DNA of 31,240 nucleotides from RGIG7332 sp045589235 (GTDB lineage Bacteria; Bacillota; Clostridia; Oscillospirales; JAAYXM01). The translations under genes were made by a program, and so were the position numbers. The notes under the pieces were generated by a model that worked only from the letters and a program-made list of their open reading frames with translations, was not told the origin of the DNA and did no database searches. The stretch lies in NCBI GenBank assembly GCA_045589235.1, contig JAZNOR010000092.1, forward strand, positions 1 to 31,240, given 5' to 3'. Position 1 is the stretch's first letter; each line of letters opens with the position of its first letter. Shown here piece by piece: positions 1-6,701 of this stretch.

Positions 1-209
1 CCTGTGTTTTCAAAATAGTTTACCCATTCGTATGCGCCGTGTTTTGAAATTTTCCTTGCAATATTTGTTACCTTAAGACCACCGTCAAAGGTGTATGTAG
101 TTGAAATTTCATTGCCGTTTTCATTTACTTCGCATGTATACTCAGTGTCCCAAATGTTATTGTCGCCAAGTTTAAATGAGAAGAGTTTGTTTTCCTTTAA
201 TAAATTCAT
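1..209 (-). CDS. Partial glycoside hydrolase-like protein (N-terminus only), possibly alpha-galactosidase related
   Basis: This gene is cut by the left edge of the window; only its first 69 codons are present. The start is ATG at 207-209, preceded by a strong AAGGAG at about 219-224 on the minus strand, so the N-terminus is well placed. The visible protein starts MNLLKENKLFSFKLGD and continues as a beta-rich segment with the motif GLKVTNIARK and then YEWVNYFENT. From memory this resembles the N-terminal beta-sandwich of clostridial alpha-galactosidase-type (GH36/GH27-like) proteins, where an AYEWVNYFEN segment recurs, but the catalytic domain is outside the window. No signal peptide is seen, so a cytoplasmic enzyme is likely. 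It lies 12 bases downstream of the transporter stop and is probably co-transcribed with it. The family assignment is tentative; that it is a real gene is fairly sure. Confidence 0.6.
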   Translation of the reverse strand, partial: MNLLKENKLFSFKLGDNNIWDTEYTCEVNENGNEISTTYTFDGGLKVTNIARKISKHGAYEWVNYFENT

Positions 210-221
210 TGTGACCACTCC

Positions 222-1076
222 TTATATAAACATAATTGTGCCGATAAGACACAAAAGTGTACTGAAAATTATTTTTTTGTTCAGTTTTTCTTTGAAAAAT
301 ACTGCAGAAATAGCTGCCGCAAACACAATACTTCCGCCCGTCGAGAACGGGAAAAGAACGCCTGCGGGTAAATTTACCGCAGAAATTAATTGAAGCATAT
401 ATGCAACACCGCCTGCGAGAGCAGAGAGCAAAATGAAGGTCATTGGCACAATGCCGCGTGCCTTTTTAGCATCTTCTCCGCGAACAAACCAAATTGAAAC
501 AATGAATTTCAAAAGACCGCTGTAGATTAAAAATTCAGACGGGTTAACAGTTGCATAATTGGGTTCAATTTGATGTATTTTTGTTATGATACTGATAAAT
601 CCATTTAAGAAAAACACTGCCGCACAAAGAATATATTTTTTTAGTTCAGCCTTGTCACGGCTGAAGTTTGATATAACAACGCCGACGATTATGAGTATAA
701 GCGCAATCATTCTTATAACAGAAAAGCTTTCATATCCGCATAAAAGCTCCCAAATATAAGGAACAACCATGCCACCCGTCATAAAGAATAATGTATAAAG
801 TGTGGCTCCGCCAAGGTTTATTACTTTGAACCCCAAAACCTCACAGGTTAGAAGAAACGCTGTCATAATAACTGCCATTATGAGAGAATACGGTGAAAAA
901 GTAACATTAAATCCGTTTATCGCCCAAAAAGCAATGGCAGAGAGCAATCCGGTATAAGCGTTAAACTTGGAAACTGCAGCAAAGCTTGTACCGCTTTTTT
1001 CCTGATATAGTTTGTGTATTGCAACATTTACTGCGAGTAAAATCGCTGCGAATGTAAGCATTATATAGTTTTGCAC
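222..1076 (-). CDS. DMT superfamily (EamA-like) membrane transporter
   Basis: A hydrophobic protein of about 284 residues with roughly ten membrane segments, as in the drug/metabolite transporter family (EamA type), where two five-helix repeats form the carrier. The final helices contain the typical PFSTGGSIVFAA...FKEKLN pattern followed by a terminal helix (IIFSTLLCLIGTIMFI). I chose the GTG start at 1074-1076 (VQNYIMLTF), preceded on the minus strand by GGGTGA five bases away. The longer reading frame to 1166 would begin upstream of a likely -10 box (TATAGT, 1102-1107) and its first 30 residues are not family-like. The substrate cannot be read from the sequence. Co-transcription with the probable glycoside hydrolase downstream and divergence from an AraC regulator suggest sugar- or glycoside-linked uptake or export; this is inference. 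Confidence 0.8.
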   Translation of the reverse strand: MQNYIMLTFAAILLAVNVAIHKLYQEKSGTSFAAVSKFNAYTGLLSAIAFWAINGFNVTFSPYSLIMAVIMTAFLLTCEVLGFKVINLGGATLYTLFFMTGGMVVPYIWELLCGYESFSVIRMIALILIIVGVVISNFSRDKAELKKYILCAAVFFLNGFISIITKIHQIEPNYATVNPSEFLIYSGLLKFIVSIWFVRGEDAKKARGIVPMTFILLSALAGGVAYMLQLISAVNLPAGVLFPFSTGGSIVFAAAISAVFFKEKLNKKIIFSTLLCLIGTIMFI

Positions 1077-1101
1077 AAAAGTCACCCAACCTTTTGTGCA
1101 T

Positions 1102-1107
1102 ACTATA
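1102..1107 (-). promoter_or_regulatory. Probable -10 box of the DMT transporter/glycoside hydrolase unit
   Basis: The minus strand reads TATAGT here, about 25 bases upstream of the GTG start of the transporter. At the expected distance upstream the hexamer is TATAAC or similar, a poor -35. A good -10 with a poor -35 is what an activator-dependent promoter often looks like, and a divergent AraC gene lies next to it. This is an inference without experimental support. Confidence 0.45.
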
Positions 1108-1130
1108 ACAGAAAAAACGCAAGAGTTATA

Positions 1131-1160
1131 TTGACTTTTCACCAAAAAACATTGTAAAAT
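1131..1160 (+). promoter_or_regulatory. Promoter of the AraC-type regulator
   Basis: TTGACT (1131-1136) and TAAAAT (1155-1160) are separated by 18 bases, giving a sigma-A type promoter pointing to the regulator gene that starts at 1231. The direct repeat TCACCA overlaps the spacer and the -10, so regulator binding there could also autoregulate. Confidence 0.55.
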
Positions 1161-1165
1161 CACCA
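1139..1165 (+). promoter_or_regulatory. Candidate AraC-family binding site (TCACCA direct repeat, 21-bp period)
   Basis: TCACCA occurs at 1139-1144 and again at 1160-1165, exactly 21 bases apart, i.e. two helical turns. That is the geometry used by AraC/XylS proteins on tandem half sites. The pair sits in the short gap between the regulator and the divergent transporter, over the regulator's own promoter. A second, inverted pair, ACGCAA at 1117-1122 and TTGCGT at 1175-1180, brackets it. Either could be the operator; short repeats can arise by chance. Confidence 0.35.
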
Positions 1166-1230
1166 TAGTGAAGTTTGCGTCTTGTAGATGCTTAATAAAA
1201 ACTGTATATTTGGTGCAGGTGAGTTAAATT

Positions 1231-2082
1231 ATGAGTAGAAATTCTGAAATTTTATCCGCAATAAACCCCTTTAAAATCAATGTGGAATTCAATAAAATCA
1301 GAAACCCGTCCACCGATAAGGTTAGTTCGCACATTCACGAGGTGTGCGAAATTTATGTAAATCTGACGGGAGATGTTTCATTTATCGTTGAGGATGCAGT
1401 ATATCCGATAAAGCCGGGCGACATAATTATAACGCGCCCGTTTGAATATCATCACTGTGCATATCACACAAGTAAAGACCATGACCATTTCTGGATTTTA
1501 TTTTCATCTGACGGGAATGAAGAATTGCTTGATATGTTTTTCGACCGCGCTTTGGGCGAAGGAAATCATTTGTGCCTTCCGCCGGAGGAAATTGACGATT
1601 TTATTGAACATTGCCATAAAATGACTAAACCAAGCAATAGTGAAAGAGAAAAATACTATAATTTTTTCAAGCTGATTGATTTTCTCGCCAATGCAAAAAT
1701 AAATACGATAAAAAAGAATGAGGAAGCGCGCGATGTTAATCTTGCGCTTAAGTATATTAAAAAGAATTTGTCTCAACCAATCTCGGTTGAAAGTATAGCA
1801 CAAAATGCTTTTGTAAGCGTTAATACATTGGAGCGTCATTTCAAAGAGCAACTCGGAATATCGCCGTATGCTTATCTTCAGAAAAAGCGCCTTGCGAATT
1901 CAGCAAGGCTACTTGCTGATGGGCTTTCGGTTACTGAGGCATCAGAGCAAAGCGGATTTTCTGACTATTCGTGGTTCATTGCGCTGTTTAAAAAGAATTA
2001 CGGCGTAACTCCGCTTCAGTATAAAAAGAAGCTTCGCGAAAATGAGGTTAAAAAGCTATCCGTCACAGAAGATAAAAAATAA
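1231..2082 (+). CDS. AraC family transcriptional regulator with cupin sensor domain
   Basis: A 283-residue regulator. The N-terminal part (about 15-115) is an AraC-type cupin: VSSHIHEVCEIYVNLTG holds the histidines typical of the sugar-binding barrel, followed by YPIKPGDIIITRPFEYHH. The C-terminal 100 residues (about 168-270) carry two helix-turn-helix motifs: SVESIAQNAFVSVNTLERHF and the family signature VTEASEQSGFSDYSWFIALFKKNYGVTPLQY. The ATG follows CAGGTGAG at good distance. The gene is monocistronic: its own promoter lies at 1131-1160 and a terminator follows directly. It most likely controls the divergent transporter/glycoside hydrolase unit in response to a carbohydrate; the ligand is unknown. 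The family call is certain; the regulon is inferred from position. Confidence 0.92.
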   Translation: MSRNSEILSAINPFKINVEFNKIRNPSTDKVSSHIHEVCEIYVNLTGDVSFIVEDAVYPIKPGDIIITRPFEYHHCAYHTSKDHDHFWILFSSDGNEELLDMFFDRALGEGNHLCLPPEEIDDFIEHCHKMTKPSNSEREKYYNFFKLIDFLANAKINTIKKNEEARDVNLALKYIKKNLSQPISVESIAQNAFVSVNTLERHFKEQLGISPYAYLQKKRLANSARLLADGLSVTEASEQSGFSDYSWFIALFKKNYGVTPLQYKKKLRENEVKKLSVTEDKK

Positions 2083-2114
2083 GGCGTGGCATCATATTTG
2101 ATGACACGCCTTTT
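2083..2114. terminator. Bidirectional terminator between araC-type gene and mscL
   Basis: GGCGTG-g-CATCA, loop TATT, TGATG-a-CACGCC, followed by TTTT on the plus strand and, read the other way, by TTATTTTTTATC. It begins right after the regulator stop codon and ends three bases before the mscL stop, so it can serve both converging genes. Confidence 0.85.
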
Positions 2115-2117
2115 AAA

Positions 2118-2531
2118 TTAGCTGAGAAGTGATGTGCAGTGCGGGCAACGAGTAGCTTCAATGTTAACCTCGCTCTTGCAGAACGGGCAAACTTTAGTTG
2201 TCGGCTCTGCTGCAACTTCCGGCTCAGGCTTCTTGCCAATTGCCTGAACCTTGTTTATAAACTTGACAAGTAAGAAGATGATAAACGCCATAATGAGGAA
2301 ATTGATGACAGCAGTGATAAATGCACCGTATTTGATTTCCGCACCGTTTACGTTCCAAACTAAATTTGAAAAATCGGTTTTAGCAAAGATTCCGATAGCC
2401 GGAGATATAACGTCACCGGTGAGGGACTTGATAATTGCCTGGAAAGCACCGCCGACAATAACACCAACAGCCAAGTCGATTACATTGCCGCGAGAGATGA
2501 ATTCTTTAAATTCTGCGAAAAACTTTTTCAT
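2118..2531 (-). CDS. mscL: Large-conductance mechanosensitive channel MscL with C-terminal zinc ribbon
   Basis: MscL opens under membrane tension and releases solutes on hypo-osmotic shock; it is a homopentamer in the cytoplasmic membrane. The 137-residue protein begins MKKFFAEFKEFISRGNVIDL, the conserved amphipathic N-terminus, then TM1 (AVGVIVGGAFQAIIKSL, about 21-37) and TM2 (about 72-95). I chose the ATG at 2529-2531 because TTGGAGG sits eight bases upstream; a start five codons earlier would swallow this site. The unusual part is the tail: after the usual cytoplasmic linker, CPFC (115-118) and CPHC (129-132) form a four-cysteine zinc ribbon in place of the usual charged helix. A well-formed own promoter and a converging terminator make it a single-gene unit. 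Confidence 0.95.
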   Translation of the reverse strand: MKKFFAEFKEFISRGNVIDLAVGVIVGGAFQAIIKSLTGDVISPAIGIFAKTDFSNLVWNVNGAEIKYGAFITAVINFLIMAFIIFLLVKFINKVQAIGKKPEPEVAAEPTTKVCPFCKSEVNIEATRCPHCTSLLS

Positions 2532-2549
2532 TTTGACAGCCTCCAATAA

Positions 2550-2572
2550 TTTGATATAAAAATTATATCAAA
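2550..2572. repeat. Perfect 10-bp inverted repeat over the mscL promoter (candidate operator)
   Basis: TTTGATATAA - AAA - TTATATCAAA. Its right arm contains the mscL -10 box (minus strand TATAAT, 2562-2567), and its left arm covers the likely transcription start. The position suits a repressor operator; in RNA it would be a weak AT hairpin just upstream of the mscL ribosome binding site. Confidence 0.45.
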
Positions 2573-2590
2573 AGCTGTCGAAAAAAACAA
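2562..2590 (-). promoter_or_regulatory. mscL promoter
   Basis: On the minus strand TTGTTT (2585-2590), a 17-base spacer and a perfect TATAAT (2562-2567). It lies about 30 bases upstream of the mscL start codon and overlaps an inverted repeat. Confidence 0.7.
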
Positions 2591-2599
2591 GTGTTAAAG

Positions 2600-3127
2600 T
2601 TACTTTACTTTATTTAATATTTTACTTATAGGTAAAATGAGAAAACCAACTGCAAAATTGCCTATCATATGAACTAAATCGAAGCCGAGTCCTGCAATAA
2701 TCCAAGCTATCATTCCGTTGAAATCAAGCCCGAACATAATTGCCTGCGCGGGAGCATAAAGCGCGCCGAAGCAAATACCATGTATGGCGCAAAGAGCAGG
2801 ATAAATCCAAAATGCTATTTTTTCGGGAATGCGCTTCGGCAAAAGCATAGTAGCGCCCCAGAGAACTGTCCATATGTATAAATACGGAATCCACCAAGTT
2901 GAAAAGCCTGCAAATAAGCCGTTTAGGAACACATAAACATAAATCGGAATTAGTGCCTTTGAACGGTAGGAGAGAGTATATGCAATTGTCAGCGCGCCTA
3001 AAAGATGCACATTCGGCAAAAATTCCATAAGAATTTTTGAAATGAACATTATTGCGCCGAGCATGGCGAAAATGCAAAGCTCAAGCGTTGTTATCGGGCG
3101 TTTACCCTTTTGTGTAAATGAGCTCAT
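2600..3127 (-). CDS. ECF transporter S component (putative cofactor/vitamin uptake)
   Basis: A 175-residue hydrophobic protein with five to six membrane helices, the size and pattern of substrate-binding S components of energy-coupling factor transporters, which dock on a shared EcfT/EcfA/EcfA' module encoded elsewhere. The N-terminus, ITTLELCIFAMLGAIMFISK, and NVHLLGALTIAYTLSYRSKA are typical. The start at 3125-3127 (MSSFTQ) has GGGGA five to six bases upstream inside the end of the preceding gene; an ATG four codons earlier lacks such a site. The reading frame overlaps the DUF4430 gene by 26 bases, so translation is probably coupled. Pairing with a DUF4430 (transcobalamin C-terminal-like) lipoprotein points to a corrinoid-type substrate, but no cobalamin riboswitch is visible. 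Substrate assignment is inference. Confidence 0.82.
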   Translation of the reverse strand: MSSFTQKGKRPITTLELCIFAMLGAIMFISKILMEFLPNVHLLGALTIAYTLSYRSKALIPIYVYVFLNGLFAGFSTWWIPYLYIWTVLWGATMLLPKRIPEKIAFWIYPALCAIHGICFGALYAPAQAIMFGLDFNGMIAWIIAGLGFDLVHMIGNFAVGFLILPISKILNKVK

Positions 3128-3503
3128 ACTTATCCCCATCTTTAAATTCCGTTGCTTCGATACCTGAATTTAAGTATTCACCGTCTTTATAAAACGCCCA
3201 GTATGCGCCGTCTTTGTTGTAATCTGCGCGCACACCGTTTGCATATTTTATGTACATACCGTACTGACTGTTTTCACCGCTAATGAGATTATGCTCAAGA
3301 AGCGCTTCACCAACGGTTTTCGCATCTGTGTGAATTGTGAAAAGAACGGTCTTTTCGGAATCAGTAATTTCAAAATTAAGAGTTTTTGAACCGTTGCCGA
3401 GTTCGGTATCTTCCGAATATGATGCGGTATCGTGATTTCCACCACACGCGGTAAAGAGAAAAATGACGCATAAAATAATTGCTGTTAATTTTAAATTCTT
3501 CAT
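3102..3503 (-). CDS. DUF4430 (transcobalamin-like) surface lipoprotein
   Basis: A 133-residue predicted lipoprotein: lysine-containing N-terminus, hydrophobic stretch AIILCVIFLF and lipobox FTAC with Cys20 as the lipidated residue. The mature part is one DUF4430 domain: ...VLFTIHTDAKTVGEALLEH, then KDGAYWAFYKDGEYLNSGIE and a closing DGDKYELIYT, the beta-grasp-like domain also found at the C-terminus of transcobalamin/intrinsic factor. The start at 3501-3503 follows AAGGAAG on the minus strand; an ATG eleven codons earlier falls at the likely transcription start. It overlaps the ECF S component gene downstream, so it is probably the extracellular substrate-capture partner of that transporter. 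Ligand unknown; a corrinoid is a reasonable guess from the fold. Confidence 0.82.
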   Translation of the reverse strand: MKNLKLTAIILCVIFLFTACGGNHDTASYSEDTELGNGSKTLNFEITDSEKTVLFTIHTDAKTVGEALLEHNLISGENSQYGMYIKYANGVRADYNKDGAYWAFYKDGEYLNSGIEATEFKDGDKYELIYTKG

Positions 3504-3526
3504 TTTTTTACACTTCCTTTTTAAAT

Positions 3527-3555
3527 ATTTTAGCATATTTTGTTACAGTATGCAA
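3527..3555 (-). promoter_or_regulatory. Promoter of the DUF4430/ECF operon
   Basis: Minus strand TTGCAT (3550-3555), 17-base spacer, TAAAAT (3527-3532). It lies about 24 bases upstream of the lipoprotein start and points away from the phosphopantetheinyl transferase promoter; the two -35 boxes are about 20 bases apart. Confidence 0.65.
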
Positions 3556-3565
3556 TAAACGAAAC

Positions 3566-3580
3566 GCGCAAAATTTGCGC
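3566..3580. repeat. Palindrome GCGCAAA-a-TTTGCGC between divergent promoters
   Basis: Seven-base arms around one central A. The right arm overlaps the -35 (TTGCGC, 3575-3580) of the rightward promoter and the left arm lies about ten bases from the -35 of the leftward promoter. The location suits a shared operator controlling both directions, but no regulator gene is adjacent. Confidence 0.4.
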
Positions 3581-3603
3581 AGATTTATAAAATATGATAC
3601 AAT
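3575..3603 (+). promoter_or_regulatory. Promoter of the phosphopantetheinyl transferase gene
   Basis: TTGCGC (3575-3580), a 17-base spacer and TACAAT (3598-3603), about 23 bases upstream of the chosen start codon at 3627. It supports that start over the ATG at 3594, which would lie upstream of the -10. Confidence 0.6.
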
Positions 3604-3626
3604 TAAGAAAACGATGTGAGAGGTTT

Positions 3627-4190
3627 ATGCCCGTGAAATGGTATAAGTACAATATCCGCGACCTTAGTGAAAGTGAATATAAAAAATGGTTTTCTCTCAT
3701 GAGTGATGCAAAAAAGGCACGAACATTAAAACTCAAACCTGACGACAGATTGCGAACGGTAGCGGGGGAGATGCTCGCGCGATGCGCAATTTCCAAGTGG
3801 TGCGGAGTATCGGCAGAAGAGATTGTTTTTCTTAAAGACAAAAACGGAAAACCGTATGCCAAAAATTCAGATGTGCATTTTAACATAAGCCATTCGGGAG
3901 ATATGGTAGTCTGCGCGGTATCAGATAGTCCGGTAGGAATAGATATTGAAAAGATCCGTGAGATAAATTTGAGAATTTTAGAGCGTATTTGCTCAAAGCG
4001 CGAGCTTTTATATTTTTCGGAAGAGCCGAAATTAAATCAATTCTTTGAAATATGGACGGCGAAAGAAGCGCAAGCTAAACTTTTCGGCAAGGGACTTGCA
4101 GGAATAAGCCAAGAAATCGGCACAAATATAAAAATAACACATATTGATTATCTCGACTATAAAATCGCGGTTGCCGAGATTGACAAATAG
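3627..4190 (+). CDS. 4'-phosphopantetheinyl transferase (Sfp family)
   Basis: Transfers the 4'-phosphopantetheine arm of coenzyme A to a conserved serine of carrier proteins. The 187-residue length is a little short of Sfp (about 220). All signatures are present: GKPYA (74-78), FNISHSGD (85-92), the Mg-binding GIDIE (104-108, Asp106 and Glu108) and WTAKEAQAKL (143-152, Glu147 and Lys151). The start at 3627 follows GAGAGG and fits the promoter at 3575-3603; the in-frame ATG 11 codons earlier lies in the promoter. No polyketide or peptide synthetase is in the window, so it may serve the fatty acid carrier protein or a distant cluster. It is a stand-alone gene; the last bases overlap the -35 of the next gene's promoter. 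Confidence 0.9.
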   Translation: MPVKWYKYNIRDLSESEYKKWFSLMSDAKKARTLKLKPDDRLRTVAGEMLARCAISKWCGVSAEEIVFLKDKNGKPYAKNSDVHFNISHSGDMVVCAVSDSPVGIDIEKIREINLRILERICSKRELLYFSEEPKLNQFFEIWTAKEAQAKLFGKGLAGISQEIGTNIKITHIDYLDYKIAVAEIDK

Positions 4191-4207
4191 GCAATATATT
4201 ATATAAT
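4180..4207 (+). promoter_or_regulatory. Promoter of the Gfo/Idh/MocA oxidoreductase gene
   Basis: TTGACA (4180-4185), a 16-base spacer and TATAAT (4202-4207). The -35 lies inside the last codons of the preceding gene. The start codon at 4238 is 31 bases downstream of the -10. Confidence 0.75.
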
Positions 4208-4237
4208 AAATATATAAAGAAAAAGGAGAAAGGTATT

Positions 4238-5206
4238 ATGAATTTAGCATTTGCAGGAGTGAGACACAGCCATATTTTAGATTTATATGCAATGGCTGAA
4301 AAGCACGATGAGGTTAATATTGTCGGCGCATTCGAGGAGTTTGACGAGGCTAGAATCGCAGCTGAACAGTCACACGGAGTGTCTTTTACATATAAGAGTT
4401 ATGACGAGGTTTTAAACGATGCCAATGTCGATGCAATTGCAGTTGGTGACTATTACGGCCGTCGCGGTAAAATGATTATCAAAGCACTTGAGCACGGTAA
4501 GCACGTTATCTGTGATAAGCCAATATGTACGGATTTAGCAGACCTTGATGTTATCGAAAAGCTCGCAGCTGAAAAGAATTTAAAAGTAATTTGTATGTTA
4601 GACTTACGTTATGTAAAATCTGCGACAAAGGCAAAAGAGCTTATTGAAAACGGAACGCTCGGCAAGGTTAATATCATTTCATTTACCGGTCAGCATTGCT
4701 TAAATTACGGCACCCGTCCGGGTTGGTATTTTGAAGAGGGCAAGCACGGCGGAACAATTAACGATATTGCAATCCACGGCATCGACCTTATCAGATATAT
4801 GACAGGTAAAAACTTAACTAAAGTAAACTACGCGCGCACTTGGAACGCTTTTGCAACAAAAGAGCCGAATTTCAAGGATTGCGGTCAGTTTGCAGCTGAG
4901 ATGGAGGATATTGCAATTTCGGCAGACGTTTCATATGCGGCACCGGCGTTTAAAGACGGGTTGCTCCCGACTTATTGGGATTTCTATATCTGGGGCGAAA
5001 AGGGAATGATTAACTTCAATCTCCGCGATGATGTGCTCCACCTTTACACTGATAAGAAAGAGGATATAATCCCTGCTGAAATCGGAACAAACTGGATGAA
5101 TGACTTTGTTGATGAGCTTAAAGGTAAGAAAACTCTTCTTGATATGAAGGACACAATCAAGTCACAGCGACAGGTTCTTGAAATTCAAAAAGCATCAGAA
5201 AAGTAA
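4238..5206 (+). CDS. Gfo/Idh/MocA family NAD(P)-dependent oxidoreductase
   Basis: A 322-residue sugar- or inositol-type dehydrogenase. The N-terminal Rossmann domain (1-120) starts NLAFAGVRHSHILDLY, a variant of the usual glycine-rich loop in which HSH replaces the later glycines. VDAIAVGDYYGRRGKMI and HGKHVICDKPICTD follow, with Lys94 as the conserved catalytic lysine (EKP in most members, DKP here). The C-terminal alpha/beta domain holds GGTINDIAIHGIDLIRY with Asp176 and His180, the usual active-site pair. The ATG follows AAAAAGGAGAAAGG. Family is certain; substrate is unknown. A lactone- or sugar-acid-processing operon lies 4 kb away on the other strand, and a dehydrogenase of this type could supply its substrate, but there is no direct genetic link. 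Confidence 0.9.
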   Translation: MNLAFAGVRHSHILDLYAMAEKHDEVNIVGAFEEFDEARIAAEQSHGVSFTYKSYDEVLNDANVDAIAVGDYYGRRGKMIIKALEHGKHVICDKPICTDLADLDVIEKLAAEKNLKVICMLDLRYVKSATKAKELIENGTLGKVNIISFTGQHCLNYGTRPGWYFEEGKHGGTINDIAIHGIDLIRYMTGKNLTKVNYARTWNAFATKEPNFKDCGQFAAEMEDIAISADVSYAAPAFKDGLLPTYWDFYIWGEKGMINFNLRDDVLHLYTDKKEDIIPAEIGTNWMNDFVDELKGKKTLLDMKDTIKSQRQVLEIQKASEK

Positions 5207-5210
5207 AAAT

Positions 5211-5254
5211 AAATCTCCTATGGCAGAAAGTAATTTCTACCGTAGGAGATTTTT
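5211..5254. terminator. Bidirectional terminator between the oxidoreductase and gdhA
   Basis: AAATCTCCTA ... TAGGAGATTT outer stem with an inner AGAAA-GTAA-TTTCT stem, followed by TTTT on the plus strand and by an AT-rich T tract on the minus strand. It separates two converging genes. Confidence 0.8.
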
Positions 5255-5274
5255 GTGCAAGATATTAAACAGTT

Positions 5275-6624
5275 TTAATACGAAATACCATGCGCGAGCA
5301 TCGCATTTGCGACCTTTAAGAAACCGAATATGTTAGAACCAAAGAGAAGGTTTCCAGGTTTTCCGTATTCTGCGGCGGCATTCGCTGAGTTGTGGTAGAT
5401 GTTTGTCATAATATTTTTTAAGCGGACATCAACCTTTTCAAATTCCCAGCTGTAACGCATACTGTTCTGAGCCATCTCAAGAGCTGAAGTTGCAACACCA
5501 CCGGCATTTGCAGCCTTAGCCGGGCCGTAGAGAATACCTGCATCTAAAATCACTTTAACAGCACCCGGAGTTGACGGCATGTTAGCACCCTCAGCCACGC
5601 ACATGCAGCCATTCTTTACGAGAAGCTTAGCACTTGCTTCGTCAAGCTCGTTCTGAGTTGCGCACGGAAGTGCAATATCACACGGAATTGACCAGATGCC
5701 ACTGCAACCCTCAGTGTAAACCGAGCCCGGAACAATATCTGCATATTCAGAAATTCTGCCGCGTCTCTGCTCTTTAATTTCGCGAACAACGCTGAGTTTC
5801 ATACCGTTCGGGTCATAGATGTAGCCTGAAGAATCGCTCATTGCAAGAACTTTAGCGCCGAGCTGATTTGCCTTTTCGTGAGCAAACACAGCAACGTTAC
5901 CCGAACCTGAAATAACAACATTCTTGCCCTCAAAGGATTCATTCTTATCCTTCAGCATTTCCTCGGTAAAGTAGCAAAGACCGTAACCCGTTGCCTGCGG
6001 GCGAACGCGCGAACCGCCGTATGTGCGGTCCTTGCCGGTGATTGCACCGGTGAACTCATTTTTTAGGCGATGATACTGTCCATAGAGATAACCGATTTCG
6101 CGGCTGCCAACGCCGATGTCACCTGCAGGAACGTCGGTATCAGCACCGATATGCTTTGACAATTCTGTCATAAAGCTCTGGCAGAAGCGCATAATTTCAA
6201 AATCCGAACGGCCTTTCGGGTCGAAATCTGCACCTCCTTTAGCGCCACCTATCGGAAGACCTGTGAGCGAGTTTTTAAGTATCTGCTCAAAGCCCAAGAA
6301 CTTGATAATTGATTCATTAACAGACGGATGGAAACGAAGACCACCCTTATACGGACCAATTGCGGAGTTGAACTGAACACGATAACCACGGTTAACGTGA
6401 ACCTTATTATTATCATCAACCCAAGAAACGCGGAATGAAATACTTCTCTCCGGCTCGACTAATCTGTCTACAACGCCAAGCTCTGCAATTTCCGGCCTGC
6501 GCTCTATAACAGGTACTAAAGAATGCAGCACCTCGCGAACTGCCTGGTGAAATTCATACTGCGCAGGATTGCGACGCACTACATCTTCAAAAACTTTTGC
6601 AAGATATTCGTTTTTTAAATCCAT
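5275..6624 (-). CDS. gdhA: Glutamate dehydrogenase, probably NADP-dependent
   Basis: Interconverts glutamate and 2-oxoglutarate plus ammonia; the usual role of this hexameric enzyme in clostridia is ammonia assimilation or glutamate use. The 449-residue length is normal. Visible residues: GPYKGGLRFHP (Lys93), PIGGAKGGADFDPKG with catalytic Lys129, PAGDIGVG with Asp169, and the Rossmann motif GSGNVA (240-245). The coenzyme loop reads AMSDSSG, the serine-containing type usual in NADP enzymes. The start is ATG 6622-6624 after GGGAGAGAG. A longer frame reaching 6735 runs through the promoter and is not coding at its 5' end. It is a single-gene unit with a consensus promoter, so expression should be high. 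Confidence 0.95.
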   Translation of the reverse strand: MDLKNEYLAKVFEDVVRRNPAQYEFHQAVREVLHSLVPVIERRPEIAELGVVDRLVEPERSISFRVSWVDDNNKVHVNRGYRVQFNSAIGPYKGGLRFHPSVNESIIKFLGFEQILKNSLTGLPIGGAKGGADFDPKGRSDFEIMRFCQSFMTELSKHIGADTDVPAGDIGVGSREIGYLYGQYHRLKNEFTGAITGKDRTYGGSRVRPQATGYGLCYFTEEMLKDKNESFEGKNVVISGSGNVAVFAHEKANQLGAKVLAMSDSSGYIYDPNGMKLSVVREIKEQRRGRISEYADIVPGSVYTEGCSGIWSIPCDIALPCATQNELDEASAKLLVKNGCMCVAEGANMPSTPGAVKVILDAGILYGPAKAANAGGVATSALEMAQNSMRYSWEFEKVDVRLKNIMTNIYHNSANAAAEYGKPGNLLFGSNIFGFLKVANAMLAHGISY

Positions 6625-6672
6625 TACAACTCTCTCCCAACGTGATTTATCACATAAAATTCGAACGTTATT

Positions 6673-6701
6673 ATTATAGAATGAAATTTTATTTTTGTCA
6701 A
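6673..6701 (-). promoter_or_regulatory. gdhA promoter (perfect consensus)
   Basis: Minus strand TTGACA (6696-6701), 17-base AT-rich spacer and TATAAT (6673-6678), about 50 bases upstream of the gdhA start. It is an exact sigma-A consensus. Confidence 0.9.

Noticed and set aside
91..393. Rightward open frame of 100 codons over the left edge
   Set aside because: It lies antisense to the start of the hydrolase and the end of the transporter, has no ribosome site and resembles no family.
3504..3626. Possible cobalamin or other riboswitch upstream of the DUF4430/ECF genes
   Set aside because: Only about 25-35 bases separate the promoter from the start codon, too few for a known riboswitch; no B12-box-like sequence is seen.
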